Assembly (NCBI RefSeq): GCF_001957125.1
Contig: NZ_MPHJ01000005.1
Span: 186,001-250,000, forward strand
Direction of reading: 5' to 3'
Origin: Shewanella sp. UCD-KL12
GTDB lineage: Bacteria; Pseudomonadota; Gammaproteobacteria; Enterobacterales; Shewanellaceae
Length of the DNA stretch: 64,000 nucleotides
A model generated the notes under the pieces. That model was given only the letters and a program-made list of their open reading frames with translations. It searched no databases and had not been told where the DNA came from. Positions 47,450-56,347 of this stretch are shown here, in pieces (positions within the stretch are counted from its first letter, which is position 1; each line of letters opens with the position of its first letter). The translations under genes were made by a program, and so were the position numbers.

Positions 47450-48154
47450 CTACACTCCCAGCTTAACAATAGGTATGTATCGCAAACTCGGCTCGGTCCC
47501 AAAACCTGGCTTCATTCGCACAGAGTCCTTCACCCTAAGTAGCTTACTCACATAGGAGGTCGGATCGCTTGCATCACCAAAGATCAATGCATCATAACGG
47601 CACTGCTGAACACATGCAGGTAACTCACCCTTTGCAAGTTTACTGTTCAAACAGAAATCACAGTTATCGGCAACATCAGTCTCTTTATTGATAAAACGTG
47701 CATCGTAAGGACAAGCACCAATACAGTACTTACAACCCGCACACTTATCAGCATTCATGGTGACAATACCCGTTTTCTCATCTCTATGGGCTGCACCTGT
47801 TGGACACACAGTAACGCAAGGGGCGTTCTGACACTGTTGGCAAGAGACACGTACAAACTTACGTTCGCAATCACACTCAGTTTTGCCACAGTGAGGACAC
47901 TTCTCACCAATCACACCACCAGATTGCTGCTCCAATAACATGCGAGACTTGCCCTCTGGTAAATGATTGGCCTTGTTACATGCCTCTTTACACTCACCAC
48001 AACCTGTACACTTGTTTTGGTCGAATACCATTACATAGTGAGGCTTACTTGCATCAGACTCCTCTTTGACCGAGCTACACCCTAAGGGAGCTAGTATCAA
48101 AGAGCTGGCTCCTAAGCATTTTAGGAACCTCCGTCTCTCTATATTCTCACTCAC
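47450..48154 (-). CDS. sirC: Iron-sulfur electron-transfer subunit (distal module), Tat lipoprotein
   Basis: NrfC-like ferredoxin subunit, 234 residues from a GTG at 48154 (GGAGGATGAT upstream). Twin-arginine motif RRRFLKCLG followed by a lipobox-like LAPLGC, so it is exported folded and probably lipid-anchored. Four 4Fe-4S clusters are suggested by CTGCGECKEACN, CPHCGKTECDC, CQQCQNAPCVTVCP, CAGCKYCIGACPYDA and CDFC...CVQQC. Relays electrons between SirD and the SirA cytochrome. The CPHCGKTECDC insert is unusual for NrfC. Confidence 0.88.
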   Translation of the reverse strand: MSENIERRRFLKCLGASSLILAPLGCSSVKEESDASKPHYVMVFDQNKCTGCGECKEACNKANHLPEGKSRMLLEQQSGGVIGEKCPHCGKTECDCERKFVRVSCQQCQNAPCVTVCPTGAAHRDEKTGIVTMNADKCAGCKYCIGACPYDARFINKETDVADNCDFCLNSKLAKGELPACVQQCRYDALIFGDASDPTSYVSKLLRVKDSVRMKPGFGTEPSLRYIPIVKLGV

Positions 48155-48213
48155 ATCATCCTCCATCTATCAGCTATTTTGCTGATCTGTTTTTTATTTC
48201 GGTTTTAGTGACT

Positions 48214-48933
48214 CTACTCAGTTGTAGTCACTGAACGATTAGATATATTTTGCTCGGCTTTCAAAATTGCATTATTAATTGACTCACGGTTGAAGCTTTG
48301 ACTATCGCTTTTCAGTAGTAGCTGCCACTGCTCAATGGCATGCTCATAGTCACCATGAAGGTAGGCATGAGTTGCAAGCAGTAACCTTGATTGGTACTCA
48401 TACTCATCGATAGCCAACGCCCTCTTTAATACTAAAGTGACGGCTAAGTTCATCTCACGGCCATCTCGGTAGTACAGTGCGCTAGCTTTCATGCCTAGGA
48501 CTCCAGCATCCTCTCCAGTTAACTGCAGTAGCTCATCGAGCGTACTCACAGACTCGCTATAGAGCCCGCCATCAGCATAGGATTGAGCCAGATTTAATAA
48601 TGCAATTTCATTGGTTGGTTGTTCACTTGCACGACGTGCATTTCGATTGATATCTGCGGCGATCAGATAATCAATACTTTCATCGACCACAGCCCTATCC
48701 CACTCAGAAAAACGCCCTAAGTGGGAATAAAGCGTGGTACAGATAAATATCAGTGCTATGGATAGTGCTGCGGGGATCTTGTAGTCAGCAGAGCTTGAAC
48801 GCGGGGTCAACACCTGCAGATGCTCGGTTGAACTCATGTCTTCACAATGACGTAAACATTGGAGATGATGTCGCCATAGCAATGCTATAAAAGCTGACAG
48901 AGTAATTGCGATCCCAACAACAAGACTATTCAT
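48214..48933 (-). CDS. TPR membrane protein, NrfG/CcmI-like (distal module)
   Basis: About 239 residues from Met3 of the frame (MNSLVVGIAI). Transmembrane helices near 2-20 and 53-72, with a cytoplasmic-size loop between them, then tetratricopeptide repeats about 105-235 (NEIALLNLAQSYADGGLYSES, HAYLHGDYEHAIEQWQLLL). NrfG/CcmI proteins present apocytochrome tails to the haem lyase; this is the likely role. The homologue in the other module is only weakly similar, the least conserved pair of the duplication. Confidence 0.75.
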   Translation of the reverse strand: MNSLVVGIAITLSAFIALLWRHHLQCLRHCEDMSSTEHLQVLTPRSSSADYKIPAALSIALIFICTTLYSHLGRFSEWDRAVVDESIDYLIAADINRNARRASEQPTNEIALLNLAQSYADGGLYSESVSTLDELLQLTGEDAGVLGMKASALYYRDGREMNLAVTLVLKRALAIDEYEYQSRLLLATHAYLHGDYEHAIEQWQLLLKSDSQSFNRESINNAILKAEQNISNRSVTTTE

Positions 48934-48984
48934 AAACACACTCTAAAACGGATTAATTTGCTCACACTTATTTGCTAATGGTGA

Positions 48985-49779
48985 CTAGTGGCCCTTTCCA
49001 CTCATCCCCATCATTCCACCCATGCCCATACCGCTAAGCCCCATACCGTGAGAGTTCTCACCTGGCTCCTCAACTTTTACCAACTCAACTTCAAAAATCA
49101 GTGTCGAACTTGGCGGAATAATACCGACTTGCTTGTCACCATAGGCAAGCTCTGCAGGGATTGAGAGTTTGAAGGTCGAGCCCTCAGGCATCAGGGTTAT
49201 CCCCTCTTGCCAGCCTTCGATAACACTCATAAGCGCAAAGCGATTTGGCTCGTCTCTGTCATATGAGTTATCAAACTCAGTACCGTCAATCAGCATGCCC
49301 TTGTAGTGAACCGTGACGACATCTTCTGGGTTGGCTTTGCGGCCTTCACCTAGCGTAATGACTTCATACTGCAGACCCGATTCAGTCTCGGTAACCTTGG
49401 CGCTTTTTTTGTTGCTCGCTAAGTATTCAACGCCCGCCTTAAGGCTCGCCTGTGCAATTTGTGCATCTCTGGCTTCACGGGCACTGTTTAACTGCTCTGC
49501 ACGTTGATTTAAAAGGGTTAAAATCTCCTCATCAGAGAACTTCTGCTCCCCCTTAAGCGAGTCCAGAACGCCTTGAATAACCTGATCAACATCGACATCC
49601 ACACCTAACTGTGTCTGACTATATATCTGGCTTGAAACATACTTTCCTAATGATGCCCCTATGCTGTAGGACTCTTTTTGTAGGTCAGTGTTAGCCGCGT
49701 CATTTGCCATACTGAATCCAGATACAAACAGAGAGAGGCCAGTGATCACAGCAAGGGAAGTTTTAGTCATCTTTTTCAT
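48985..49779 (-). CDS. FKBP-type peptidyl-prolyl isomerase with Met-rich tail (distal module)
   Basis: Periplasmic FkpA-like isomerase, 264 residues. Signal peptide to about residue 25, helical dimerisation domain about 30-120, FKBP domain about 135-235 (VTVHYKGMLIDGTEFDNSY, VIEGWQEGI, LAYGDKQVGIIPPSSTLIFEVEL). The C-terminal ~25 residues are SHGMGLSGMGMGGMMGMSG plus KGH, a His/Met-rich tail resembling Cu(I)-binding peptides and absent from ordinary FkpA. Likely helps fold the octaheme SirA and may carry copper (inference). Mcc operons in Wolinella also include a PPIase. Confidence 0.87.
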   Translation of the reverse strand: MKKMTKTSLAVITGLSLFVSGFSMANDAANTDLQKESYSIGASLGKYVSSQIYSQTQLGVDVDVDQVIQGVLDSLKGEQKFSDEEILTLLNQRAEQLNSAREARDAQIAQASLKAGVEYLASNKKSAKVTETESGLQYEVITLGEGRKANPEDVVTVHYKGMLIDGTEFDNSYDRDEPNRFALMSVIEGWQEGITLMPEGSTFKLSIPAELAYGDKQVGIIPPSSTLIFEVELVKVEEPGENSHGMGLSGMGMGGMMGMSGKGH

Positions 49780-49839
49780 ATCGTATTCTCATCTTTTAAT
49801 CTAACTTGTTAATGCTTAGCTTTTCTGAACATCTTTCTG

Positions 49840-50268
49840 TTAAGGCTTTTCAGTGACTCGGTTTGATAAGCGCCACCCATAAATGCCGTCATACATATGC
49901 CTCACTCCGGTATAGCCCTCTTTCATTACAGCTCTTGCCGCAATTTCACTGGCATTACATAAGCGGTTAGCACAATAAAAAACCATGACGGTATCCTTGT
50001 TCTCTGGCAGCAGCTTTTTCCAATCTTTAACGTTGAAGTAGATAGCACCTGGGATATAACCTTCAGCCCAAAGCTCCAACGTATTTACATCATAAAAGTA
50101 GACTCCTTCCATACCCACTAGGGTTTCCGCCTCCATCATGGAGATAGGGTTAAGCTGGAACTCATAGACTTTGGCGGGGCCAAAATCTGAACCACTTCCA
50201 GCAAAACAGGTTGCAGTACTCAAGAGTAAAGCGATTGAAACTATGATTTGACCCAGTGCTTTTTTCAT
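49840..50268 (-). CDS. Periplasmic single-domain rhodanese (distal module)
   Basis: 142 residues with signal peptide (LLLSTATCFA). A rhodanese fold with the active-site loop VFYCANRLCNAS (Cys99, Cys104) and WAEGYIPGAIYFN. The usual pattern is one Cys followed by a five-residue loop; here there are two Cys five residues apart, also in the paralogue. May handle sulfane sulfur or copper around sulfite reduction. Also carries MEAETLVGMEGVYFYDVNTLE. Confidence 0.82.
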   Translation of the reverse strand: MKKALGQIIVSIALLLSTATCFAGSGSDFGPAKVYEFQLNPISMMEAETLVGMEGVYFYDVNTLELWAEGYIPGAIYFNVKDWKKLLPENKDTVMVFYCANRLCNASEIAARAVMKEGYTGVRHMYDGIYGWRLSNRVTEKP

Positions 50269-50361
50269 ATTTATATCTCTTAATTACCTCGGTACTTTCA
50301 GCTGTATCGTCCGTGCTACACCATTGAGCACCGAGGTAAGGTTTTACTAACGAGTTAGGGC

Positions 50362-52395
50362 TTACTTAGCCGCGTAACCTGTACCATCTAGGATGTTTTG
50401 CGCTTGTGTTACATAAGTCAGTGCAGCATCTAGACGCTTCTGGGTGTAACGGAAACCGTGTACACCCCAAGAGCCATCTTTCTTGATGAGGTCAACTGTC
50501 TCTTGTGCCTTCTCAGCAAGCATAAGTACCTGAGTCTTGTCTTCAGTAGACAGCTTGGTGACTTCTAATAGCTGGTCAATACGAACAAGTGCTTGCTCAA
50601 CCTTGGCGTAAACCTCTTTAACAGGGGTTTGCCACTTCATTACTTCACCGTAAATCTCTAACTGGTCTTCGTAATGTAGGCCAACTTCAAGCTCTGACTG
50701 GAACTGGCTGTGACAACCTTTGTTCTCTACAACGTCATGGTCAGATATTGCTGTACGAGCACAAGACCACATAAGATCTAGGTAGTTACGACCTTCTTCG
50801 TTCTTAGCAACTGTCCAACCTTTAACGCCATCTGGTCCGCCAGTACGAGGCTGACCTTCTGGTGGGTTAAGTGTCTTACGTGTTGGGTCAACGTCAATCT
50901 TCCACATGTGTGACTTACGAACGGCATCGAAACCAGCTTGATCAGGGAACTGCATCGCTTTGAAGTTCTCACAGCTACCCATGTTAGGCATGTGACAGCT
51001 CTGACAAGTCTGCTTGTTATGCGTGTCTGTGTTATCAGCAATCAAGGTTTGCGCTTCGTGACAATCTTTACAGTCTTTCTTCAGCTTTGGCTTAGTGAAA
51101 CCAGACTTCCAATCGCCATCTGTAACTTCATGCGGATCGTGACATGTTGTACAACGCATACCTTTTTCGTAGTGCACAGAGTTATACATCTGCGAACCTT
51201 CGGTACCACAAGATGGACAAAGAGACTTCATCTTCACACCGAAGGCGTACTCACCCTTCTCTTGAGCTTCTGGCGTATCAGCTAGCGTATCGTCATACTG
51301 GAAACGCTGATGACAACGCTCACAATTAGATTGCATACCGCCAGTGCCACCGTCTAGATGACCACCTGCGCCGTGACACTCTTCACAAGCAATACCTTTA
51401 GAGATAGTGTGCTCTTGAAGCTTTTTAGGATCGCCCAGCGCATCGAAGTACTCTTGCTTGTTTTGAAAATCAAACTTAAACGTATGACAAACTTCACAGT
51501 AAGAACTCGCAGGCTGGAACAACATAGCTTCACGGTATTTAGCGCCGTATGAGCTCATGCCTTTCTGGTGAGAACCTGATGCACCAAAGGCTTCAAGTGT
51601 TGTAGGGAAGGCTGGAATTACATCGTTAATCTTCTTCGCCATCTCAGGGGTTAGCCACTCAGCCCAACCACGAGAGAACTGGTTAGCACCTGCAACCATC
51701 TTACCTGTGCCGTCTTTAAGTAGACCGCCTTCGATATGGTAAGTACCACGTACCATCCAAGCATCGATAAACCCATACTTAGTACGTGGTGTACCTACCG
51801 TTGCATAGATAGCATCAGGAGTAATACCATCAGGTAAAATAGAAGTATCTTTGGTGCCATACATCGCCTGCTCTAGGTCATTGTTAACCTCAGGGTGATC
51901 CCCAGGAAAACGAATTGTTTTAGCATGACGTGAACGCTGCCACTTCTCATATTGCGTAGCATGACATTCAGCACACTTCTCTGGACCAACGAAGTTGTTT
52001 GGGTAATCTAAAATTGATTTTGCACCTAAGCGATACTGCACGGCGCGAGGTGTTCCTGCACGCTTAGAGTATTTAGGGCTATGACCTGTATCTAAGTACT
52101 CTTCACCACGATCACTGATATGGTAATCACCAACTAAGTTGCCAGACTCTTGGTACTTAAACATTGGATGGTTTTCGAAAAGGAAATCAAATAACTCCTC
52201 CTCTTGCACGATATAATCATGCAGTGTTTTAACTCCATTAACCTGCTCTGTACCTTGGTAGTTGGCAATCGACTCTTTAGCCGTTTTTCCCATTTGAGGT
52301 ATGCTGTCATATTTACCAGCAGCGTTCGCATTGGCAATGGCACCAAAACAAAACAGCACGCTTAGCGCTACCTTGTGTTTCCATCGTCTCATCAT
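50362..52395 (-). CDS. sirA: Octaheme dissimilatory sulfite reductase SirA/MccA, distal copy
   Basis: Secreted c-type cytochrome, 677 residues, signal peptide cut after ANA. Eight haem sites: CAECH at 141, CEVCH at 300, CEECH at 337, CERCH at 358, CTTCH at 415, CKDCH at 442, CQSCH at 464 and the diagnostic CX15CH at 545-562, the signature of MccA. Non-haem cysteines are Cys393 and Cys396 (CPSCG) and Cys475 (GSCENF), candidate ligands of the active-site Cu(I) known from Wolinella MccA. Reduces sulfite to sulfide with six electrons. First gene of the operon; the promoter should lie in 52396-52660. Confidence 0.92.
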   Translation of the reverse strand: MMRRWKHKVALSVLFCFGAIANANAAGKYDSIPQMGKTAKESIANYQGTEQVNGVKTLHDYIVQEEELFDFLFENHPMFKYQESGNLVGDYHISDRGEEYLDTGHSPKYSKRAGTPRAVQYRLGAKSILDYPNNFVGPEKCAECHATQYEKWQRSRHAKTIRFPGDHPEVNNDLEQAMYGTKDTSILPDGITPDAIYATVGTPRTKYGFIDAWMVRGTYHIEGGLLKDGTGKMVAGANQFSRGWAEWLTPEMAKKINDVIPAFPTTLEAFGASGSHQKGMSSYGAKYREAMLFQPASSYCEVCHTFKFDFQNKQEYFDALGDPKKLQEHTISKGIACEECHGAGGHLDGGTGGMQSNCERCHQRFQYDDTLADTPEAQEKGEYAFGVKMKSLCPSCGTEGSQMYNSVHYEKGMRCTTCHDPHEVTDGDWKSGFTKPKLKKDCKDCHEAQTLIADNTDTHNKQTCQSCHMPNMGSCENFKAMQFPDQAGFDAVRKSHMWKIDVDPTRKTLNPPEGQPRTGGPDGVKGWTVAKNEEGRNYLDLMWSCARTAISDHDVVENKGCHSQFQSELEVGLHYEDQLEIYGEVMKWQTPVKEVYAKVEQALVRIDQLLEVTKLSTEDKTQVLMLAEKAQETVDLIKKDGSWGVHGFRYTQKRLDAALTYVTQAQNILDGTGYAAK

Positions 52396-52994
52396 TCACT
52401 CCTACTTATCATTGTTTTATTTTTTTGCTTTTACCAGCATGTTTTTTCAACATGCTGTCACGAAATCTAACCGTTCACCGAACGTCTTGAACAACTGAGC
52501 AAGACCTATTTTCCATATAAAAAACAGTAAAAACCTGCTTAACAACACAGTTGAAAAATCATTAGAAGCAATTAGATGTAAAAGCAATATAAAACTTTAA
52601 ATTCATAGGGTTAACCAGTTGCAAGTAGAACGTTTTAGATCTAAAAGAGAGATGTAAAAGGCCTTGAAGCAGCAAACAAGCTTAAATATGCTAAAAAACG
52701 CATGAGAGTTAAGAGGAGAGTTCAATTTATACTTGACATAAACATAGCTCCATTTGACAACAAGTCTGCTCACTATCACCTAAAAGCCTAAAGCTTAGGC
52801 GAGCCTATACCAGTGTCCTTGTCTATGCCTTCAAGGAGGGCTGGGGGCTTTCAAGCTGACTAATAACAATTGATACAGGGTTTTAGGTGCCGAAGCCCTA
52901 GCGAGCCCCCCTGAATGTGCCTATCGCGGTGTAACGCTAACCTTTAACGGTAAAAAATTGAAAGCAAAGTGAGTGTGGAAATAGAGAGCAGGAA

Positions 52995-53043
52995 GTAGAG
53001 AGTAGAGAGTAGAAAGTAGAAAGTAGAGAGTAGAGAGTAGAGA
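52995..53043. repeat. Heptamer tandem array (GTAGARA)x7
   Basis: Seven direct copies of GTAGAGA or GTAGAAA without interruption, intergenic between the two modules. The number of copies is the sort that varies by slippage. Confidence 0.9.
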
Positions 53044-53071
53044 AAGATAGCAGTGTAAGCGTGTGCCATAA

Positions 53072-53098
53072 AGCTCTAAAGCCTAGTGCTTTAGAGCT
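53072..53098 (-). terminator. Terminator after the proximal regulator gene
   Basis: Ten-base perfect stem AGCTCTAAAG / CTTTAGAGCT with a seven-base loop and TTTAT after it on the minus strand, 45 bases past the regulator stop. Confidence 0.75.
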
Positions 53099-53142
53099 AA
53101 TACAAGATGAAGATGTGGGGTAATACTTAGCCCTACATAGGG

Positions 53143-54426
53143 CTAAATATCTACAGTGCTATAAGTAAACCAAGAGGAGATGCTACCAAACAGAGGGACA
53201 ATCCAAACCGCAGTCTTGTCATCTTGATAGACACGATAGAAGTAGAGTTGTTTATCTTTAATATCACGCTTTCTTAGCTCACGATAAAAGGGGATGGCTG
53301 AGTCATTAAGCTGATCAGGTTTAAGCAGGTTCTTCTGTTGAACTTGTACCTGAAAAGCATCAATCTCAATGCCATCAACCGCCTCACTATACTGTTTAAA
53401 CGTGCCACGGACTTGATACTTGATGGGTGTTGTTAAACAGTCTTGATCGGTAATACAGGTAGAGGAGTGAAACTCACCAGTATCGTCTGAGTTATAGATC
53501 AGCGACATACTGATATCGGCTCGAATGAGAAGCTCGCCTTTTACCGGAAAATACACATCGGTATGATAATGGTGCTCAATCAGCTTGCCCTCACCCTCTG
53601 CACTCGGTGGCAGCATGATACGGTTATAGCGAATTCGCTTCTCCATCTTCTTTGACAGCTCAATAAATTCGTGAATATCAAGCCCAGCAGGCTCTGAATC
53701 AATAGAGGTGACATTGATCAAGCCTTTCCCTTCACAGGCAGTGCCTATATCACCAGGGCAAATAGCCATGGAGTAGTTCTGACCATCTGTAGTGGCAAAA
53801 GCGTTAAAGCTATTAAATGGGGCCTCTTTACCTTCAACGGAACTCAGGTGCTTCTCCCACATTGAAGGGTGAAGGTGTTGTGCGCTATCGGTATAAATAA
53901 GCTGGGTACTGCCCTTAACCCCCGTAATATCAAGCTCAACTGTCTTATCGGCACTTAACTTAGACAGCTCCCGAGTTAGCTTGTGGTAATCACTGAAATA
54001 CCAAAAAGTCACTAGAAGTAGCAGCGCAAGAACGATACCTGATATTTTGACTAGCAGAGAGACATCGATAATAGCCGAGCGCAGTGATTCTGCATCATTG
54101 ACGGCAAGCATAGTAATATTTGATGCTTTAGATACATGAAGTTGATAACCTCGCCGCGCTAACGTTTTAAGCTGCACTTCCCGGTAAGGCTCAAGCTTTT
54201 TTCGTAAGGTACTGATGCATTGCGTTAAAGAGGTTGTAGCGACGACTCTATCAGGCCAGCCGGCTTCAAGTAGATCATCTTTTGAACAAACAGAATCTGA
54301 AGATAATAACAAACGTTTTAACACTGCAGACTCAGAAAAGGTTAATTTAATCGCCTGATCAGACTTTAGATCCACTAGCTGGTTTGCTGCAGCATCAAGT
54401 GATAAATATGGCGTAACTTTTAACAC
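53143..54426 (-). CDS. ToxR/CadC-like membrane regulator, proximal sulfite-reductase module
   Basis: Paralogue of the regulator at 41030-42325, 427 residues: winged helix about 8-98, transmembrane helix about 125-143, periplasmic domain with Cys223, Cys231, Cys324, Cys330 and EHHYH at 284-288 at matching places. Cytoplasmic part carries TSLTQCISTLRKKLEP, conserved in both. Lies at the 3' end of the proximal module with about 170 bases between it and nosL, so it may have its own promoter. Confidence 0.82.
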   Translation of the reverse strand: MLKVTPYLSLDAAANQLVDLKSDQAIKLTFSESAVLKRLLLSSDSVCSKDDLLEAGWPDRVVATTSLTQCISTLRKKLEPYREVQLKTLARRGYQLHVSKASNITMLAVNDAESLRSAIIDVSLLVKISGIVLALLLLVTFWYFSDYHKLTRELSKLSADKTVELDITGVKGSTQLIYTDSAQHLHPSMWEKHLSSVEGKEAPFNSFNAFATTDGQNYSMAICPGDIGTACEGKGLINVTSIDSEPAGLDIHEFIELSKKMEKRIRYNRIMLPPSAEGEGKLIEHHYHTDVYFPVKGELLIRADISMSLIYNSDDTGEFHSSTCITDQDCLTTPIKYQVRGTFKQYSEAVDGIEIDAFQVQVQQKNLLKPDQLNDSAIPFYRELRKRDIKDKQLYFYRVYQDDKTAVWIVPLFGSISSWFTYSTVDI

Positions 54427-54597
54427 CTTAGCCCCCTAAATGTAATCTACTCATTAACCCTGACATACATGAGTATTTTACGCAGTTTAACGCATACTTG
54501 GTGTGACTGCTCACTCAAAAAGCGCAGTAACAATGCCAACTTAGCCAAGCAGGTCACAAATTTAGAGTTTAATAATATTACTAGGAGTTAGCTAAGG

Positions 54598-55086
54598 CTA
54601 GTCTCCTGCTAAAAGGGAGATATTAACTTGCTGATAACTGATCACGGCACCACCAAACTCTTGCGCAAATTGAGTTGCACTATCTTTAGTTTCAAATGAA
54701 GCAACCGCCGGCCCCATAACTGCCTTTTTACTTGTACCGTAAACATACCAAGCTTTAGTCGCATCAATAAAAGCATCATCTTGTGGCTTATCCCAATCAG
54801 TCTTTGCCATATCATGAACAAACAAGCCTGTCAGTTGACGTTGATTCTCAGGCTGAAGTGAAAAAGCAAACATATCTCTGGTTGAGCAAAACTTAACGCT
54901 ATGCGCTTGCTGCTTGATAAACACCTGCCCCTTTGGGCCTGGATATTTAATGATCATCATGCCACATTGGTGACAACGTTCATGGTCTGTAATAGCTTCT
55001 GCAGTGTGGGTCGTTATTGGCTGGGCTTCTTGCCCACAAGCCATAAGTAGAGGCCATAAAACAGCCAGTATCAATAATTTTTTCAT
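54598..55086 (-). CDS. nosL: NosL-like copper chaperone lipoprotein (proximal module)
   Basis: About 162 residues from the ATG at 55086 (MKKLLILAVLW); the frame upstream to 55170 is not supported. Lipobox LLMAC, Cu site ERCHQCGMMIIKYPGPKGQ, and KFCSTRDMFAFSL, WYVYGTSK, MGPAVASF. Highly similar to the distal NosL. No NosD/F/Y genes follow it, so the single NosDFY set of the distal module must serve both or only one. Confidence 0.87.
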   Translation of the reverse strand: MKKLLILAVLWPLLMACGQEAQPITTHTAEAITDHERCHQCGMMIIKYPGPKGQVFIKQQAHSVKFCSTRDMFAFSLQPENQRQLTGLFVHDMAKTDWDKPQDDAFIDATKAWYVYGTSKKAVMGPAVASFETKDSATQFAQEFGGAVISYQQVNISLLAGD

Positions 55087-55398
55087 AGTAACTCCAATCA
55101 CGACCTCTGTGCTTTCGGACAACTTATCACTACTAATAAGGGTGAAATAATCATAAGTTGCCCTACACACAGCTAATCTAGAATAGATAACTCAATCAGC
55201 CCACTGCTATACCTGCAGGGTAGTACACAGAGGCTGACATAGATAAAAGAGACTCGATTAGCAAAGTTGAGTCACTCAATTTACCTGACACACCTGGCAT
55301 GATTGCAGGGATGTTCAGGGCGTCAGGCAATTATACCTATTGGTATATGACTCAAGACATCAGTAGGTGCGAATGTGGCCTTCGCACACTAGCAACGC
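55087..55398. other. Gap between proximal sirD and nosL
   Basis: About 310 bases without a gene. Contains ACCTGCAGGGTAG and ATTGCAGGGATG boxes and weak inverted arms CCTGAC / GTCAGG; the corresponding gap in the other module also contains a TTGCAGGGA box. A possible internal terminator or processing element; a secondary promoter for nosL cannot be seen. Confidence 0.35.
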
Positions 55399-56346
55399 CT
55401 ATACTGCAAAGTTCTGTCCAGCATAAAGGATGAACAAGCGTAGACACATCATGCCTACAACCGCACACATACCAGACATGTACAGCGCTTTGGCTGAATG
55501 GCTAAATGTCTTACTGGTTGCAAAGTTAAGCAGCAGCGGTGCAACAAAGCCAATACCAACAACACCAATCCAAAATACGCTCGCCCAGTTACCAGTATGA
55601 AAAGCCGCAAACGCACTTTGCATACCCGCATTGCCAGAAAAGAGTGACATGGCTAACATGAAGATGAATAGGATTTCAGCCGCCATAATTGGCCACTCAG
55701 CACCATGTAAAGTCTTCATATCACCACTGTGCAGATCTTCTTTAAAGCCAGCAACCGCTATCATCTTCGCCACTGCAGCACCCGCTGATAGACCCGATGC
55801 AACAAACAGAGCAGGTAACACAGAGGTGTTGATAATGGGGAATCTGATCAAGGCAGAGATCAAGAAGCCAGTATAGGCACAAACAGCAAGCGCAAGCACC
55901 AGTACAGCCTTTTCAGCAGGTGCACGTAAGCCGCGCAGCTTGTCGATAATCGGCAACAAGAACTGCAGTGCTTTAATTCGCTTAATCTCATCTTCCATAG
56001 CAAAAAGTGTCACTAGTGCTACCAACGGAATATAAGCATTCAAGGCGATCACACCAACCGACATGACTGAGTTCAAGTTGTAAAAGACCAGAATTCGCCA
56101 GAAAAACAGCGGATTAGTCAAATCAAAAACCAAACAGATCATGCCTAAGCTGATTGTTACAAAAGAAGTCAGACACGCCGCCTTTAAAAATGGCGTATTT
56201 GTAGTCTGCTTCTTATAGAAGCGAATAAATAGAGCAATAGATAACGCACCGCCAGAAATCCCCGCAAAGAATAGATAAACGGCGATAGGCCAAGGCCATG
56301 CGATACCTTGGGATAGACCCATAGTAAACTCGATATTTCCATCCAT
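55399..56346 (-). CDS. sirD: Quinol-oxidising NrfD-family membrane subunit (proximal module)
   Basis: 315 residues, eight transmembrane helices; begins MDGNIEFTMGLSQGIAWPWPIAVYL in the class of NrfD. Conserved GFLISALIRFPIIN and SGNAGMQSAF as in the distal copy. The start ATG lies one base after the sirC stop (TAAGATG), tightly coupled. Takes quinol electrons for SirC. Confidence 0.88.
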   Translation of the reverse strand: MDGNIEFTMGLSQGIAWPWPIAVYLFFAGISGGALSIALFIRFYKKQTTNTPFLKAACLTSFVTISLGMICLVFDLTNPLFFWRILVFYNLNSVMSVGVIALNAYIPLVALVTLFAMEDEIKRIKALQFLLPIIDKLRGLRAPAEKAVLVLALAVCAYTGFLISALIRFPIINTSVLPALFVASGLSAGAAVAKMIAVAGFKEDLHSGDMKTLHGAEWPIMAAEILFIFMLAMSLFSGNAGMQSAFAAFHTGNWASVFWIGVVGIGFVAPLLLNFATSKTFSHSAKALYMSGMCAVVGMMCLRLFILYAGQNFAV

Positions 56347-56347
56347 C

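Larger units (their letters stand above)
52396..53142. promoter_or_regulatory. Upstream region of the distal sirA
   Basis: About 750 bases, no gene seen. From the sirA start outward: a hairpin AGCATGTT-TTTTC-AACATGCT (52436-52456) in the likely 5' UTR; a block at 52489-52516 (GAACAACTGAG, CTATTTTCCATA) that is also upstream of the other sirA; repeated TTAGATGTAAAAG at 52572; a palindrome TTTTAGATCTAAAA at 52633-52646 followed by AGATGTAAAA; a GC-rich stretch near 52835-52915; a heptamer array at 52995-53043; and a terminator hairpin at 53072-53098. Confidence 0.6.

Noticed and set aside
46334..52395. Reading the module as a nitrite reductase (nrfABCD) operon
   Set aside because: SirC/SirD look like NrfC/NrfD, but the catalytic cytochrome has eight haems with CX15CH, not the five-haem NrfA with CXXCK.
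52835..52915. GC-rich inverted stretch in the intergenic region
   Set aside because: Arms are too imperfect to call a hairpin or mobile-element end.
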